The notes: a model not told the origin generated them from the letters alone. A DNA stretch of 64,000 nt from Oscillospiraceae bacterium (GCA_015068245.1 SVKU01000011.1:1-64000); one strand, 5' to 3'; positions 47,653 through 57,265 are shown, counted from the first letter of the stretch. Made by a program: numbers and translations.

Positions 47653-48543
47653 TTATTCTCCGGGGTTTTCCCCCAGTGCCACCATGCGGAAATTGTCAGC
47701 GTCGGAGTTTGTGGAGTCTGTTTTCCATGCCACAACAGAGCGGAGGCTGGCATCCTCCCCGGGTATGGGCAACGCCACTACATCCTCCGGACAGCGAAAA
47801 GAAGCAAGCTCCGGCGGCAGGATGGCAAGGCCGGTGCCGGAATCCACGCTGAGAAGAAGCATATCTGCCCGGTTATAGTAGTTGATGATATCCGGTCGGA
47901 TGCCCCGGTTGGCGCAGATGCGCTCGATCTGGCTGGAGAGCGTAAAATCCGAGGCCTGCATGGACACGAACGGGTACTTTCCAACCGTGGTCCAGTCGTT
48001 CATATCAATTGTCGGCGCAATTTCACGATGGGCAAAAAGATGAAGTTGTGACACATCTGTTACCTTATAGGATAAGAGCCCGCTCTTCTGAGGCATCATG
48101 GGCTCATTGGCAAAATACAGGTCATAGTCCATCTGACTGATGGCCCGGAGCATCTCACTGCCCTCCATCATGGACACATCCACCTGCACTCTGGGCCACT
48201 GCCGGGAAAAGGCTTTCAGCGCGCGGGAGAAAACCATTGAAGAGGATGAAAGCATCGCAACACGCACATATCCGGGACGATCCTCTGCCAGATTTCGCAG
48301 CCGAAGCTCCGCGGCAGACAGCGTCTCCAGTATGCGCGTGGCATACCCCACAAACTCCGCACCTGCCTCCGTAAGGCTCACATGATGGCTGCTCCGTTTC
48401 AGAAGGGACACCCCCAACTCATTTTCCAGCGCACGGATTTGATTGCTTACCGTGGGCTGAGACATAAAGAACTCGTTGGCCGTACGGGTAAAGTTCAGCG
48501 TACAGGACAGGGAGACAAACAGTTTCAGTTGGTTCGTATCCAT
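47653..48543 (-). CDS. LysR-family regulator, divergent from the beta-keto acid cluster
   Basis: A 296-aa LysR regulator. The N-terminal winged helix (about 1-60; NFTRTANEFFMSQPTVSNQIRALENELGVSLLKRS) is followed by a two-lobed effector domain (about 90-290). It is divergent from the beta-keto acid cluster starting at 48695, across a 151-bp control region with an inverted repeat. That arrangement strongly suggests it controls the cluster, probably in response to its substrate. ATG with AGAGGTGACCT. A second LysR closes the cluster at 54844. Confidence 0.88.
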   Translation of the reverse strand: MDTNQLKLFVSLSCTLNFTRTANEFFMSQPTVSNQIRALENELGVSLLKRSSHHVSLTEAGAEFVGYATRILETLSAAELRLRNLAEDRPGYVRVAMLSSSSMVFSRALKAFSRQWPRVQVDVSMMEGSEMLRAISQMDYDLYFANEPMMPQKSGLLSYKVTDVSQLHLFAHREIAPTIDMNDWTTVGKYPFVSMQASDFTLSSQIERICANRGIRPDIINYYNRADMLLLSVDSGTGLAILPPELASFRCPEDVVALPIPGEDASLRSVVAWKTDSTNSDADNFRMVALGENPGE

Positions 48544-48588
48544 AGGTCACCTCTTTATTTGATAACAAAACCGAATGGCGCAATAAGG

Positions 48589-48625
48589 AATCCCTTTAGC
48601 CACATTTGCTGTCTGGGATTATAAT
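48589..48625 (+). promoter_or_regulatory. cluster promoter -10 with flanking inverted repeat
   Basis: AATCCC (48589-48594), 20 bp, GGGATT (48615-48620), adjoining a perfect -10 TATAAT (48620-48625). The -35 is poor, as expected for a LysR-activated promoter. The half-site positions suggest an operator; it is not proven. Confidence 0.55.
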
Positions 48626-48694
48626 CATAATAAGGTAAATAAATTAAAAATGCAACTTTAAAAATTTTTATTATCACGAAAGGAAGTATTTATC

Positions 48695-49630
48695 ATGGCA
48701 TTCGAAAAGAGAAAAGTTATCCTCACCGTCGCTCAGACCGGCAACTTCCAGGGCAAGGACCAGAACCCCAACCTGCCCGAACAGCCCCACGAAATCATCC
48801 AAAGCGCTTATGAGTGCTACAACGCCGGTGCTTCCATCGTTCATGTCCATGCCCGCAACAAAGCAGGCAAGAGCTGCAACGATCCCGAAATCTTTGCGGA
48901 AATCAACTCCGGCATTCGCGCCAAGTGCCCCATCATCATCCAGAACTCCTCCGCTCCCGCCACCCGTGACAATGCTCAGACCGACGACGGTCTCGGCGTT
49001 CTCGACATGAAGGACCCCTCCTGCTGGCCCGAAATGTGCTCTCTGGACTGCAGCCTTATGACCACCACCTGGGGCGATCTGGAGTTCATCTACATGTGGA
49101 CCCGCAAGTGGCTCATCAAGACTGCTCAGCGCATCAAGGAAATGGGCATCAAGGCCGAAATCGAAGTTTTTGACCCCACCGCCATCGAAGACGTTTTCAA
49201 GTATCTCTATCCCGCCGGTGTGCTGGACGATCCCGTTTCCATGACTCTTGTCATGGGCATGGACAAGGTCTCCCAGGGTGCTATCAGCTGCTCTCAGTCC
49301 AACATCGACTACATGATCAACCTCGTCAAAGAAAACGCTGCCGCCGCCGGCGTAAAGATGCCCGTGCATCTGACCACCATGGCAATCGGTGCCCAGCAGC
49401 TTCACGGCACTGTTTTCGGCATGCTTCGCGGCACCAGCATCCGTACCGGTATGGAAGACAACATCAACTATTCCTACCATGTTCCCGCCGAGTCCAACGC
49501 TCAGCTGGTCGAGCGCATCGTGCGTATCATCCATGAGCTGGATATGGAAGTGGCCACTCCCGAAGAAGCCCGCGCCATGCTGGGCATCAAGCCCCTGGAC
49601 GGCACCGGTGTTCGCGGAGGTTGGAGATAA
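48695..49630 (+). CDS. beta-keto acid cleavage enzyme (BKACE/DUF849, Kce-like)
   Basis: A 311-aa zinc TIM-barrel enzyme. BKACE members condense a beta-keto acid with acetyl-CoA, releasing acetoacetate and a new acyl-CoA; Kce acts on 3-keto-5-aminohexanoate, others on dehydrocarnitine and related acids. The metal ligands are in IVHVHARN, with the C-terminal IRTGMEDNI carrying a conserved Glu. Lysine-fermentation partners (lysine aminomutases, kdd) are absent, so the substrate is open. ATG with GAAAGGAAG. First gene of the cluster; the stop overlaps the next start (TAATG). Confidence 0.88.
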   Translation: MAFEKRKVILTVAQTGNFQGKDQNPNLPEQPHEIIQSAYECYNAGASIVHVHARNKAGKSCNDPEIFAEINSGIRAKCPIIIQNSSAPATRDNAQTDDGLGVLDMKDPSCWPEMCSLDCSLMTTTWGDLEFIYMWTRKWLIKTAQRIKEMGIKAEIEVFDPTAIEDVFKYLYPAGVLDDPVSMTLVMGMDKVSQGAISCSQSNIDYMINLVKENAAAAGVKMPVHLTTMAIGAQQLHGTVFGMLRGTSIRTGMEDNINYSYHVPAESNAQLVERIVRIIHELDMEVATPEEARAMLGIKPLDGTGVRGGWR

Positions 49631-50589
49631 TGAAGCTCGACAGCATCACCACCATCGGCATCATCGGCAACGGTATGATAGGCGACAGCATGACCGTGCT
49701 CACCACCGGTCATGGTTATAAGACCGTCAGCGTTGTCCGCGACATGGCCAAAGTGCCTGGCTATAAGGCAAAATACGACGAATATTACCAGCAGATGATC
49801 GACCACGGCATCCTTACCGAGGAGCAGTTCCACATCTGCGAAACCTATCTTACTTACACAGATAACTATGCGGACCTTGCCGACTGCGAGCTGATTTTCG
49901 AGTGCATCACCGAAAATCTGGAACAGAAGCATCAGGTTTATGCCTCCATTGAAGCCAACTGCCCCAATGTGAAGGCTATCTGCTCCGCATCCAGTTCCTT
50001 CCTGCCGGACAAACTGGGCGAGAAGATGACAAAATACGCCGACCGCGTTATCGTCACCCACCCCTTCAACCCTGCTCACATGGTTCCCTATTTTGAGATC
50101 TGCACCGGTGAGAAAACCGATCCCGCTGTGGTGGAATGGGTCGTGGAAGCCCTTGACTCTCTGGATCGCAAGCCTGCTGTTCTGAAGAAACCCAATCCCG
50201 GTTTCATCGGTAACTATCTGCAGTTTGCTCTGTGGGCAGCGGCTTTGAAGCTGGTTGAGGATGGTGTGTGCGACCCCAAGGACATTGACACCTGCCTCAA
50301 CTACAGTTTCTGTCCCCGTTACAGCAGCATCGGCATTTTCGATCACTTTGACAACGGCGGCTACAAGCTGAATATCACCACCTGTGATTCCGTGTTCCCC
50401 ATCCTTCCCCGATGGGACGGTGCTCCCTCCATCATCCGTGAAAAGGCAGAGTCCCCCGATGCCTGGGGTGCCCGCAGTCCCACCAAGCGTGGTTTCTACG
50501 ATTGGAACGGCGTGGATATGGTGGCTTATGCCGAGCGTGTCAACAAACCCTACTGGCAGTTTTGCAGCTGGGATTTCCCGAAGGAGTAA
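49630..50589 (+). CDS. 3-hydroxyacyl-CoA dehydrogenase-family protein (carnitine-dehydrogenase-like)
   Basis: A 319-aa NAD-dependent enzyme. The Rossmann motif is GIIGNGMIGDS near the N-terminus, the catalytic His-Pro is in VIVTHPFNPAHMVPYFEI, and PGFIGNYLQFALWAAALKLVEDG opens the C-terminal domain. Members oxidise 3-hydroxy acids or their CoA esters; L-carnitine dehydrogenase is one branch. Together with the BKACE it would make and cleave a 3-keto acid. ATG 49630 preceded by GGAGG; a TTG three codons earlier is within that signal. 5 bp before the cupin gene. Confidence 0.85.
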   Translation: MKLDSITTIGIIGNGMIGDSMTVLTTGHGYKTVSVVRDMAKVPGYKAKYDEYYQQMIDHGILTEEQFHICETYLTYTDNYADLADCELIFECITENLEQKHQVYASIEANCPNVKAICSASSSFLPDKLGEKMTKYADRVIVTHPFNPAHMVPYFEICTGEKTDPAVVEWVVEALDSLDRKPAVLKKPNPGFIGNYLQFALWAAALKLVEDGVCDPKDIDTCLNYSFCPRYSSIGIFDHFDNGGYKLNITTCDSVFPILPRWDGAPSIIREKAESPDAWGARSPTKRGFYDWNGVDMVAYAERVNKPYWQFCSWDFPKE

Positions 50590-50594
50590 GATAA

Positions 50595-51053
50595 ATGGCT
50601 ATTCTTAATAATGAATCCGGCAAGTACGCCGCCAATTTCGTTCAGGTCAGCCCCGGTCCCGGTATGGACCCCGAGTTCAAGGCTATCTATGATAAGTTCG
50701 CCAAACGCATTATCTGGATGGACGGTGAGGTTTGTCCCGGCGCATTTCAGATGAATACCGCCTGGTATTCCGCCGTACCCGAGCGCGACCCCATCTTCAC
50801 AGAGCATGTCCACGATGACTGCGACGAGCTCATCGGCTTCTTCTCCTCCGATCCGGACAACCCATATGATCTGGGCGGCGAGATCGAATACACCGTGGGC
50901 GGCGAGGCTCATCTGCTGACGAAATCCACTATGATTTTCGTCCCCGCAAACCTTCCGCACAACCCCATGCGTATTCTCCGGGTAGATCGTCCCATCTTCC
51001 ATTTCAGCGTGGTCACAAAGACGAAATACGAAGCGGAGAGTGTATATAAGTAA
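50595..51053 (+). CDS. cupin-domain protein
   Basis: A 152-aa single-domain beta barrel. A metal-binding cupin motif is in EHVHDDCDELIGFF and a second in MIFVPANLPHNPMRI; a repeated strand pattern fills the rest. Not a recognised enzyme. It could be an isomerase, decarboxylase or a regulatory small-molecule binder within this pathway. ATG with AAGGAGTAAGATAA. Stop overlaps the next start (TAATG), showing tight coupling to the CoA-transferase. Confidence 0.75.
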   Translation: MAILNNESGKYAANFVQVSPGPGMDPEFKAIYDKFAKRIIWMDGEVCPGAFQMNTAWYSAVPERDPIFTEHVHDDCDELIGFFSSDPDNPYDLGGEIEYTVGGEAHLLTKSTMIFVPANLPHNPMRILRVDRPIFHFSVVTKTKYEAESVYK

Positions 51054-52636
51054 TGGCAAAATTTGTAACCGCGGCCGAGGCCGCTCAGCTGATTCGCGAC
51101 GATGATGCCCTCATCGTCGCGGGCTTTGGCTCCTATGCCAGTCCCGAAGAACTGATGCAGGCACTGGCAAAGCGCTATGAAGCGGAGGGCCACCCCAAAA
51201 ATATCACCGCCATCTGTGGCATCACTCCCGGCGACAAAACAGAATCACTGGAGCCCGGCAAAGGCATGGATCTTGGTTTGAATCGCCTGAAAGCCCCCGG
51301 GCTTATCGGAACTGTATATGTGGGAAACCTCACTGATGCCCGTGCCATCGCCTATATGGCCGGAAACAACGAGATTGCTGCCTACATCCCTCCCATGGGC
51401 GTCATGTGCAATCTCTTCCGAGCTATCGCCGGCGGACGTCCCGGTGTGATCACCAAGGTTGGTCTCGGCACCTTTGCTGACCCCCGTATTGAGGGCTGCG
51501 CTGTAAATCAGAAAGCCCGCGACAAGGGTTCCATCGTGTCCCTTATGGAGATCGACGGCGAAGAGTATCTTTTCTATAAGAGCTTTAAGCCCAATGTCTG
51601 CTTCCTGCGGGCCACCTATGCCGACGAAGACGGAAACCTTTCCATGATCCATGAGGGTGTGCAGGGTTCCGAGCTTGAGGTTGCCGTAGGCACCCACAAC
51701 AACGGAGGCATCGTCATTGCTCAGGTAGAGCAGATCGTGGCGCGCGGAAGCCTCCCCACAAGAGATGTTCGCATTCACGGAAAGCTGGTGGACTATGTGG
51801 TTGTGGCTCAGGATCCCTACAACCAGCGCCAGTGCTATGCCCGGGACGGTTACCGCCCCGAACTGTGCGGCCTTGCAAAAACCCCTGCCGGCGGCACAAA
51901 AAAGCTTCCCCTCACCGCCCGCAAGGTTCTCGCCCGCCGGGCAGCTATGGAGCTTGAACCCGGTCTCATTATCAACATCGGCAGCGGCATCCCCTCCGGC
52001 ATTGGCTCGGTTGCTGCCGAGGAAGGCATCAACCAGGGTCTCACCACCAGCGTTGAATCCGGCCCCATGGGCGGCGAAGTGCAGGAAGGTCTGAGTTTCC
52101 CCGGTGTAGCCAACGCCGAGGCCATCTTCTATCAGTGCGACACCATCGATATGTACGACGGCGGTATGCTGGACGTGGCATTTCTTGGTTTTGCCGAAGT
52201 GGACAAGCACGGCAACGTGAATGTCTCCAAGTTTGCAGGGCGCTGCATCGGTGCCGGCGGCTTTATAAACATCTCCCAAAATGCAAAAAAGGTCTTCTTC
52301 ATGGGTACCTTCGGCAACAAAGCAGAGCTGAAGATCGGAAACGGCGGCGTTGAAGTTCTTGCCGAGGGAAAAGGCATGAAGTTTGTGGACGAAGTCCAGC
52401 AAATCACTTTCTCCGGCGATTATGCCGTTAAGAGTGGGCAGGAGATCTCCTATCTCACCGAACGCTGTGTTTTTAAACTGACACCGAACGGCCTTATGAT
52501 CACCGAGATCGCCCGAGGAATAGATCTGGAAAAAGATATCCTGTCACGCATGGCTTTCCGCCCCCTTGTGGCAGATGATCTGAAATTTATGGATGAACGC
52601 CTCTTCGGCGAGGAAAAAATGGGCCTTAATGCCTGA
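51053..52636 (+). CDS. acyl-CoA:acetate/propionate CoA-transferase-like protein
   Basis: A 527-aa class I CoA-transferase with fused alpha and beta halves (about 1-270 and 280-527). The catalytic Glu335 lies in TTSVESGPMGG, and the oxyanion region in GLGTFADPR. It resembles propionate CoA-transferases. In the cluster it could activate the beta-hydroxy or beta-keto acid, or recycle acetoacetyl-CoA from the BKACE product acetoacetate. Overlaps the cupin stop by four bases. Confidence 0.85.
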   Translation: MAKFVTAAEAAQLIRDDDALIVAGFGSYASPEELMQALAKRYEAEGHPKNITAICGITPGDKTESLEPGKGMDLGLNRLKAPGLIGTVYVGNLTDARAIAYMAGNNEIAAYIPPMGVMCNLFRAIAGGRPGVITKVGLGTFADPRIEGCAVNQKARDKGSIVSLMEIDGEEYLFYKSFKPNVCFLRATYADEDGNLSMIHEGVQGSELEVAVGTHNNGGIVIAQVEQIVARGSLPTRDVRIHGKLVDYVVVAQDPYNQRQCYARDGYRPELCGLAKTPAGGTKKLPLTARKVLARRAAMELEPGLIINIGSGIPSGIGSVAAEEGINQGLTTSVESGPMGGEVQEGLSFPGVANAEAIFYQCDTIDMYDGGMLDVAFLGFAEVDKHGNVNVSKFAGRCIGAGGFINISQNAKKVFFMGTFGNKAELKIGNGGVEVLAEGKGMKFVDEVQQITFSGDYAVKSGQEISYLTERCVFKLTPNGLMITEIARGIDLEKDILSRMAFRPLVADDLKFMDERLFGEEKMGLNA

Positions 52637-52661
52637 CCTCTCACAAAAGAAGGGAAACAAC

Positions 52662-54614
52662 ATGATACAGAAATATCCTAATCTTTGCAAACCCATTACC
52701 CTGGGCAAAGTGACCTTCCGCAACCGTATGTTCGGCGCTCCCATGGGCGGCACGGACATCACCGCGGACGGCTGCATCGGCCCACGTTCTCTGAAATTCT
52801 ATGAGCTGCGCGCCTATGGCGGCGCTGCCTCCGTGACAGTTTCCGAGTGCATGGTTCATCACACGGACGGCAGCCACGCTTTCCGTCTGGATCTCTCTGT
52901 TCCTGAGAGCCTTCCCAGCTTCACCTACACCGCCGACGCCATCAAGCGTCATGGCGCCATCCCTTCCCTGGAACTGAGCCACTCCGGCCAGTTTTCCGGC
53001 ACTTATCTGGCCGACACCGGCAAGAAAGCCTCCATGGCTCAGTGGGGTCCTTCCCCCAGCGTCCGGGCAGACGGTCTTGAGGTCAAGGAACTGACAAAAG
53101 AAATGATCGCTGAGATCGTTGAGGCCTACGGCAATACCGCTGCCCTCGCCAAACGCGCCGGCTTTGAGATGCTCATGGTCCACGCCGGTCACGGCTGGCT
53201 CATTAACCAGTTCCTCTCCCCCCTCTTCAACCACCGTACCGATGAATACGGCGGTTCCCTTGAAAATCGTGTCCGCTTTGCCCGGGAAGTCCTCACTGCT
53301 GTGAGAAACGCCGTAGGCGTCGGTTTCCCCATCGAACTTCGCATGAGCGGCGACGAATTTGTGGAAGGCGGCTATCATCTGGACGAGGGTGTTCGCATTG
53401 CCCAGCTTCTGGAAGATTATGTGGATCTCATCCACGTCTCCGCCGGTACATACCAGGGCACCTTCGGCATCACCCATCCCTCCTGGTTTGAAGATCACGG
53501 TCGGAATGTATATCTGGCTGCCGAGATCAAAAAACACGTCAAAAAGCCCGTTGCCACCGTGGGCGGCTTGAGCGATCCCGACATGATGGAGGAGATCATC
53601 GCCTCCGGCAAGGCCGATGTTGTTGAAATGGCAAGAGCCCTTCTTGCGGATAACCAACTCCCCAATAAGGTCATGTCCAATCGGGATGACGAGATCGTAA
53701 AATGTATCCGATGCTTCACCTGTATGGCAGAGCGCGCCTCCACTTTCACCCGCCGCTGCACGGCAAACCCCCTCATCGGACGGGAAACGGAAGGTCTGGG
53801 CGAGATCCAGAAATCCCCCAACCCCAAGAAAGTTCTGGTGGTAGGCGGCGGTCCCGGCGGACTTTATGCAGCATACACTGCAGCAAGAAGAGGCCACCAG
53901 GTCACTCTCTGCGAGGCCACGGATGCCACCGGCGGCCTTCTGATCGGCGAAAAGGCTATCCCTTTCAAATACGACATGTATCTTCTGGGTGAAACCTACC
54001 GTCACCTGTGCGAAAAGCAGGGTGTGGAAATCCGTCTGAACACCCGGGTCGATCGTGCCTATGTGGAGAAGGAAGCCCCCGATGCACTCATCGTGGCAGC
54101 CGGTTCCGGCCCCCTGATCCCCCCCATTCCCGGACTGAGAGAAAGCCCCATCATGTTCCCGGCGGGGGACTATTATCTCTGCAAGGATGAGCTGGGCGAC
54201 ACCGTGATCGTCCTTGGCGGCGGTCTTGTGGGCTGTGAAATAGCGGTATGCCTGGCCCGGGAAGGCAAGAAAGTACATATCGTGGAGATGCGTTCGGAGC
54301 TGTGCCCCGATGCGAACGTCCGCTACCGTCCTCTGCTCATGGCAGAGATGGCAAAATACAATGTAGAGATCCACACCGACTGCAAGTGCGAGAAGGTGGA
54401 TGGAAACACCGTTATCTGCTCCACTCCCGAGGGCGAGCAGGTTGCCGTCCAGGGTGACCACATCCTCTGCGGTCTGGGTCTTGTGCCCAACACCGCGGTT
54501 GTGGAGGAGCTTCGCGGCAGTGCCCCCCAGTTTTTCGCCATCGGCAACTGCGTAAAGCCCGACACCATCACTCACACAGTCTATCAGGGCTATCACGCTG
54601 CACTCGATATCTAA
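52662..54614 (+). CDS. FMN/FAD/[4Fe-4S] enoate reductase, 2,4-dienoyl-CoA reductase-like
   Basis: A 650-aa three-domain flavoenzyme. An old-yellow-enzyme TIM barrel (about 1-345; HAGHGWLINQFLSPLFNHRTDEYGGS) is followed by a [4Fe-4S] motif CIRCFTCMAERASTFTRRC, then FAD and NAD(P) domains (VLVVGGGPGGLYAA, VIVLGGGLVGCEIA). Relatives reduce enoates, dienoyl-CoAs, bilirubin or bile-acid intermediates. Here it probably reduces an alpha,beta-unsaturated intermediate of the cluster. ATG preceded by AGAAGGG; the longer start overlapping the CoA-transferase is rejected. Last gene before the terminator at 54736. Confidence 0.88.
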   Translation: MIQKYPNLCKPITLGKVTFRNRMFGAPMGGTDITADGCIGPRSLKFYELRAYGGAASVTVSECMVHHTDGSHAFRLDLSVPESLPSFTYTADAIKRHGAIPSLELSHSGQFSGTYLADTGKKASMAQWGPSPSVRADGLEVKELTKEMIAEIVEAYGNTAALAKRAGFEMLMVHAGHGWLINQFLSPLFNHRTDEYGGSLENRVRFAREVLTAVRNAVGVGFPIELRMSGDEFVEGGYHLDEGVRIAQLLEDYVDLIHVSAGTYQGTFGITHPSWFEDHGRNVYLAAEIKKHVKKPVATVGGLSDPDMMEEIIASGKADVVEMARALLADNQLPNKVMSNRDDEIVKCIRCFTCMAERASTFTRRCTANPLIGRETEGLGEIQKSPNPKKVLVVGGGPGGLYAAYTAARRGHQVTLCEATDATGGLLIGEKAIPFKYDMYLLGETYRHLCEKQGVEIRLNTRVDRAYVEKEAPDALIVAAGSGPLIPPIPGLRESPIMFPAGDYYLCKDELGDTVIVLGGGLVGCEIAVCLAREGKKVHIVEMRSELCPDANVRYRPLLMAEMAKYNVEIHTDCKCEKVDGNTVICSTPEGEQVAVQGDHILCGLGLVPNTAVVEELRGSAPQFFAIGNCVKPDTITHTVYQGYHAALDI

Positions 54615-54735
54615 AGCAGTCCCATCCTCAGGAATGCGGTACTTCTGACATTCCGGGGATGGCAGACTCTGTATTCCCGGCGATTCGCTTCAAGGGCTCT
54701 ATATGCAGCATTTCTTCTAAAATGCACCTAAACGA

Positions 54736-54775
54736 AACGTGCCGGACCTTATCGCGAATCCGGCACGTTTTGTGT
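54736..54775 (+). terminator. terminator of the beta-keto acid cluster
   Basis: AACGTGCCGGA-ccttatcgcga-ATCCGGCACGTTTTGTG. It separates the cluster from the second LysR gene. Confidence 0.75.
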
Positions 54776-54843
54776 TGTTTTACTGTCTATTTGCAGTCTG
54801 CTCGGCATTTGCCCGGGCATTTCAGAAAGGAAGGTTCATAACC

Positions 54844-55710
54844 ATGGAAATTGAATATTGGTGTGAATTTGCCCTCCTTGCAGAGGAAAAAAGCTACTCA
54901 AAAACAGCTGAGATGATGAACCTGTCCCAGTCCGCCCTTTCCAAGCACATAATGTCGCTGGAAAAGGAACTGGGAGTCCGTCTGTTCGACAGAAGCTCCC
55001 GCAAAGTTGAATTGAGCGAAGCCGGTCAGCGGTTTCTTCCCTACGCCGTAGCAATTCAGAAGCTGCTTCACGATATCAAAGCTCTTGCCGCCAACATCAT
55101 TTCCGATGCGGGCGTGGATATCTCTATTGCGTCTATCCCGGTTATGGCTCAGTATGGCATAATTGACCGTATTGCCGCGTTTGAGAAAAAACATTCCAAG
55201 GTAAGCGTGCGTGTCTCCGAATGCGAAAGCATAAATATACTTCAAAGGCTTGCCGATGGCGAATATGATCTGGCTTTTGTAAGAGGTATGGACGACGATC
55301 GCTTTGACTATATCCCAGTCGCCTCCGACCGTCTTGCTGTTGTTTTGCCCGCAGACCATCCTCTCAGCAAAGAACCCCGCCTTTCTCTCAGCCGTCTCAG
55401 CAAAGAAGAATTCTGCTTCCTCGACAGAGAAACGGGTATATACAACCTTTGCCTTCAGCTCTGTGCCGAATCGGGCTTTGCTCCCAAGATAAAATACATC
55501 GGTCGAAGACCCGAGAATCTGCTGAAAATGGTCACTTCCGGCAGAGGCATTGCTCTTTTGATGCAGCGCCATACGGAATATCTTTCCGGTGAAGACACCG
55601 TAGCCATTCCTCTCGACCCTCCCGTGGAGTTCCCCGTCTGCGTGGCTAGAATGAAGAACAGAGAGCTTTCAGTATGGGCAAAAACCTTTCTGGAAGAATT
55701 ATCTGAATAA
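54844..55710 (+). CDS. LysR-family regulator at the end of the catabolic cluster
   Basis: A 288-aa LysR protein. The helix-turn-helix is at about 15-60 (SYSKTAEMMNLSQSALSKHIMSLEKELGVRLFDRS) and the effector domain at about 85-288. The start MEIEYWCEF is chosen because GGAAGG precedes it; an ORF 35 codons longer begins inside the terminator. It shares little with the first LysR beyond the family fold. Its target is unknown; the position suggests the cluster or the downstream transporter. Confidence 0.83.
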   Translation: MEIEYWCEFALLAEEKSYSKTAEMMNLSQSALSKHIMSLEKELGVRLFDRSSRKVELSEAGQRFLPYAVAIQKLLHDIKALAANIISDAGVDISIASIPVMAQYGIIDRIAAFEKKHSKVSVRVSECESINILQRLADGEYDLAFVRGMDDDRFDYIPVASDRLAVVLPADHPLSKEPRLSLSRLSKEEFCFLDRETGIYNLCLQLCAESGFAPKIKYIGRRPENLLKMVTSGRGIALLMQRHTEYLSGEDTVAIPLDPPVEFPVCVARMKNRELSVWAKTFLEELSE

Positions 55711-55804
55711 TTGAATAAACCGCAGCGGATAAAACCTCCGCTGCGGCTTTTATTTTTAAAGTCGAGATTTAACAAATTATTTACAGCTTTGGATTGTTAT
55801 ATTC

Positions 55805-55833
55805 TTGACAAAGCAGGACCTGCATTATACAAT
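55805..55833 (+). promoter_or_regulatory. promoter of the CNNM-type transporter gene
   Basis: TTGACA, 17 bp, TACAAT, 27 bp before the start codon. Confidence 0.75.
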
Positions 55834-55859
55834 CACCTTAATTATTCAGGAGGTTTCAA

Positions 55860-57170
55860 ATGGACGATCCTTTATTGCTGCAGCTGCTGCTGCAGGTTGT
55901 ACTTATTGCACTCAACGCAGTTTTTGCCTGCGCTGAGATAGCCGTTATTTCCATGAACGATGCACGGCTTGCAAAACTGTCTCAGTCCGGGGATAAGCGT
56001 GCTTCACGCATCGTTGCGCTGACTTCCCAGCCTGCAAGGTTCCTGGCAACCATTCAGGTGGCAATAACTCTTTCGGGATTTCTGGGCAGCGCCTTTGCGG
56101 CGGACAACTTTTCCCAGCGCATAGTTGATGCCCTTTTAGATGCGGGGGTCGATATATCCGCTGCCACGCTGGACAGCATTTGCGTTATCCTTATCACCCT
56201 GCTGCTGAGTTATTTCACCCTGGTTTTCGGTGAGCTTGTACCAAAGCGGCTTGCCATGAAAAACCCGGAAAAGCTGGCACTTGGCATGGCCGGTATGCTG
56301 ACGGTGATTTCCAGATTCTTTAAGCCTCTGGTTTGGCTGCTGACCGCATCGACCAACGGTGTTCTGCGGCTGATGCGTGTTGATCCCGGTGCCGAGGAAG
56401 ACAGCGTTACCGAAGAAGAGATCCGCATGATGATCGATGTGGGTACCGAAAAGGGCACTATCGATGCGGAAGAAAAAACCATGCTGCAAAACGTGTTTGA
56501 GTTCGACGATGTTTCTGCAGTGGATATTGCTACTCATCGCACTCAGATGGACGCTCTGTTTCTGGAGGACGATGACGAGGTTTGGGAAAACACAATTAAC
56601 GAAACCCGCCATTCCCGCTATCCCGTTTGCGGCGACAGCGTGGACGATATCGTTGGCATTCTCAACGCCAAGGACTATTTCCGCCTGAAAGACAGAAGCC
56701 GTGAAAGCGTTATGGCCAACGCTATTGAAGAGCCTCACTTTATTCCCGAAACGGTGAAGGCTGATGTGCTGTTCTCCAACATGAAGCGCAGGCGCAACCA
56801 CTTTGCCGTTGTGCTGGACGAATACGGCGGTGTTTCCGGCATCGTTACCATGAACGATCTGCTGGAAGAGATCGTTGGAGACCTTTCCGGCGACGATGGC
56901 GAAGAACCCGAGTGTATTTTTGAAAAGATCGACGACTCCACATGGAGAATGTCCGGCAATCTGCCTCTGGACACCATAACAGATGAGCTTCATATCGAAC
57001 TGCCAAACGACGAGTTCGACACTCTTGGTGGCCTTGTTTTCGGCACGCTCAGTGCCGTACCAAAAGACGGCAGCAAGTTTTCATGCTCCGTTTCCGGCCT
57101 TGATGTAAATGTGCTCAAGGTGGAAAATCATATGATTACAGAAGCGATAGTAAAACTCTCGGAGCAGTGA
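55860..57170 (+). CDS. CNNM/CorC-type (hemolysin family) transporter
   Basis: A 436-aa membrane protein. The N-terminal DUF21/CNNM domain has helices at about 5-25, 60-80, 98-120 and 135-155, with FLGSAFAADNF and LVFGELVPKRLAMKNPE. Two CBS domains (about 210-330) and a C-terminal CorC_HlyC domain (about 345-436) follow. Such proteins export Mg2+ or Na+ or affect cation balance. ATG with CAGGAGGTTTCAA. The last 134 bp, plus its terminator, recur at 61726-61871. Confidence 0.9.
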   Translation: MDDPLLLQLLLQVVLIALNAVFACAEIAVISMNDARLAKLSQSGDKRASRIVALTSQPARFLATIQVAITLSGFLGSAFAADNFSQRIVDALLDAGVDISAATLDSICVILITLLLSYFTLVFGELVPKRLAMKNPEKLALGMAGMLTVISRFFKPLVWLLTASTNGVLRLMRVDPGAEEDSVTEEEIRMMIDVGTEKGTIDAEEKTMLQNVFEFDDVSAVDIATHRTQMDALFLEDDDEVWENTINETRHSRYPVCGDSVDDIVGILNAKDYFRLKDRSRESVMANAIEEPHFIPETVKADVLFSNMKRRRNHFAVVLDEYGGVSGIVTMNDLLEEIVGDLSGDDGEEPECIFEKIDDSTWRMSGNLPLDTITDELHIELPNDEFDTLGGLVFGTLSAVPKDGSKFSCSVSGLDVNVLKVENHMITEAIVKLSEQ

Positions 57171-57187
57171 TGCCCCGGGAGTTTTTT
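57152..57187 (+). terminator. terminator of the transporter gene
   Basis: AAACTCTCGG-agcagtgatgcc-CCGGGAGTTTTTTG; the stop codon is in the loop. Confidence 0.75.
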
Positions 57188-57265
57188 GCAACGGTGAAGA
57201 TGCTCTTCCCGAATAGAGCCGTTTACATTGTTCTCTTTTCATATGCCTGATGCTTTTTTCTAAAA

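Noticed and set aside
48695-49630. Lysine-fermentation assignment (Kce) as certain
   Set aside because: None of the lysine aminomutase, kdd or kal genes is present; the BKACE family covers several substrates.
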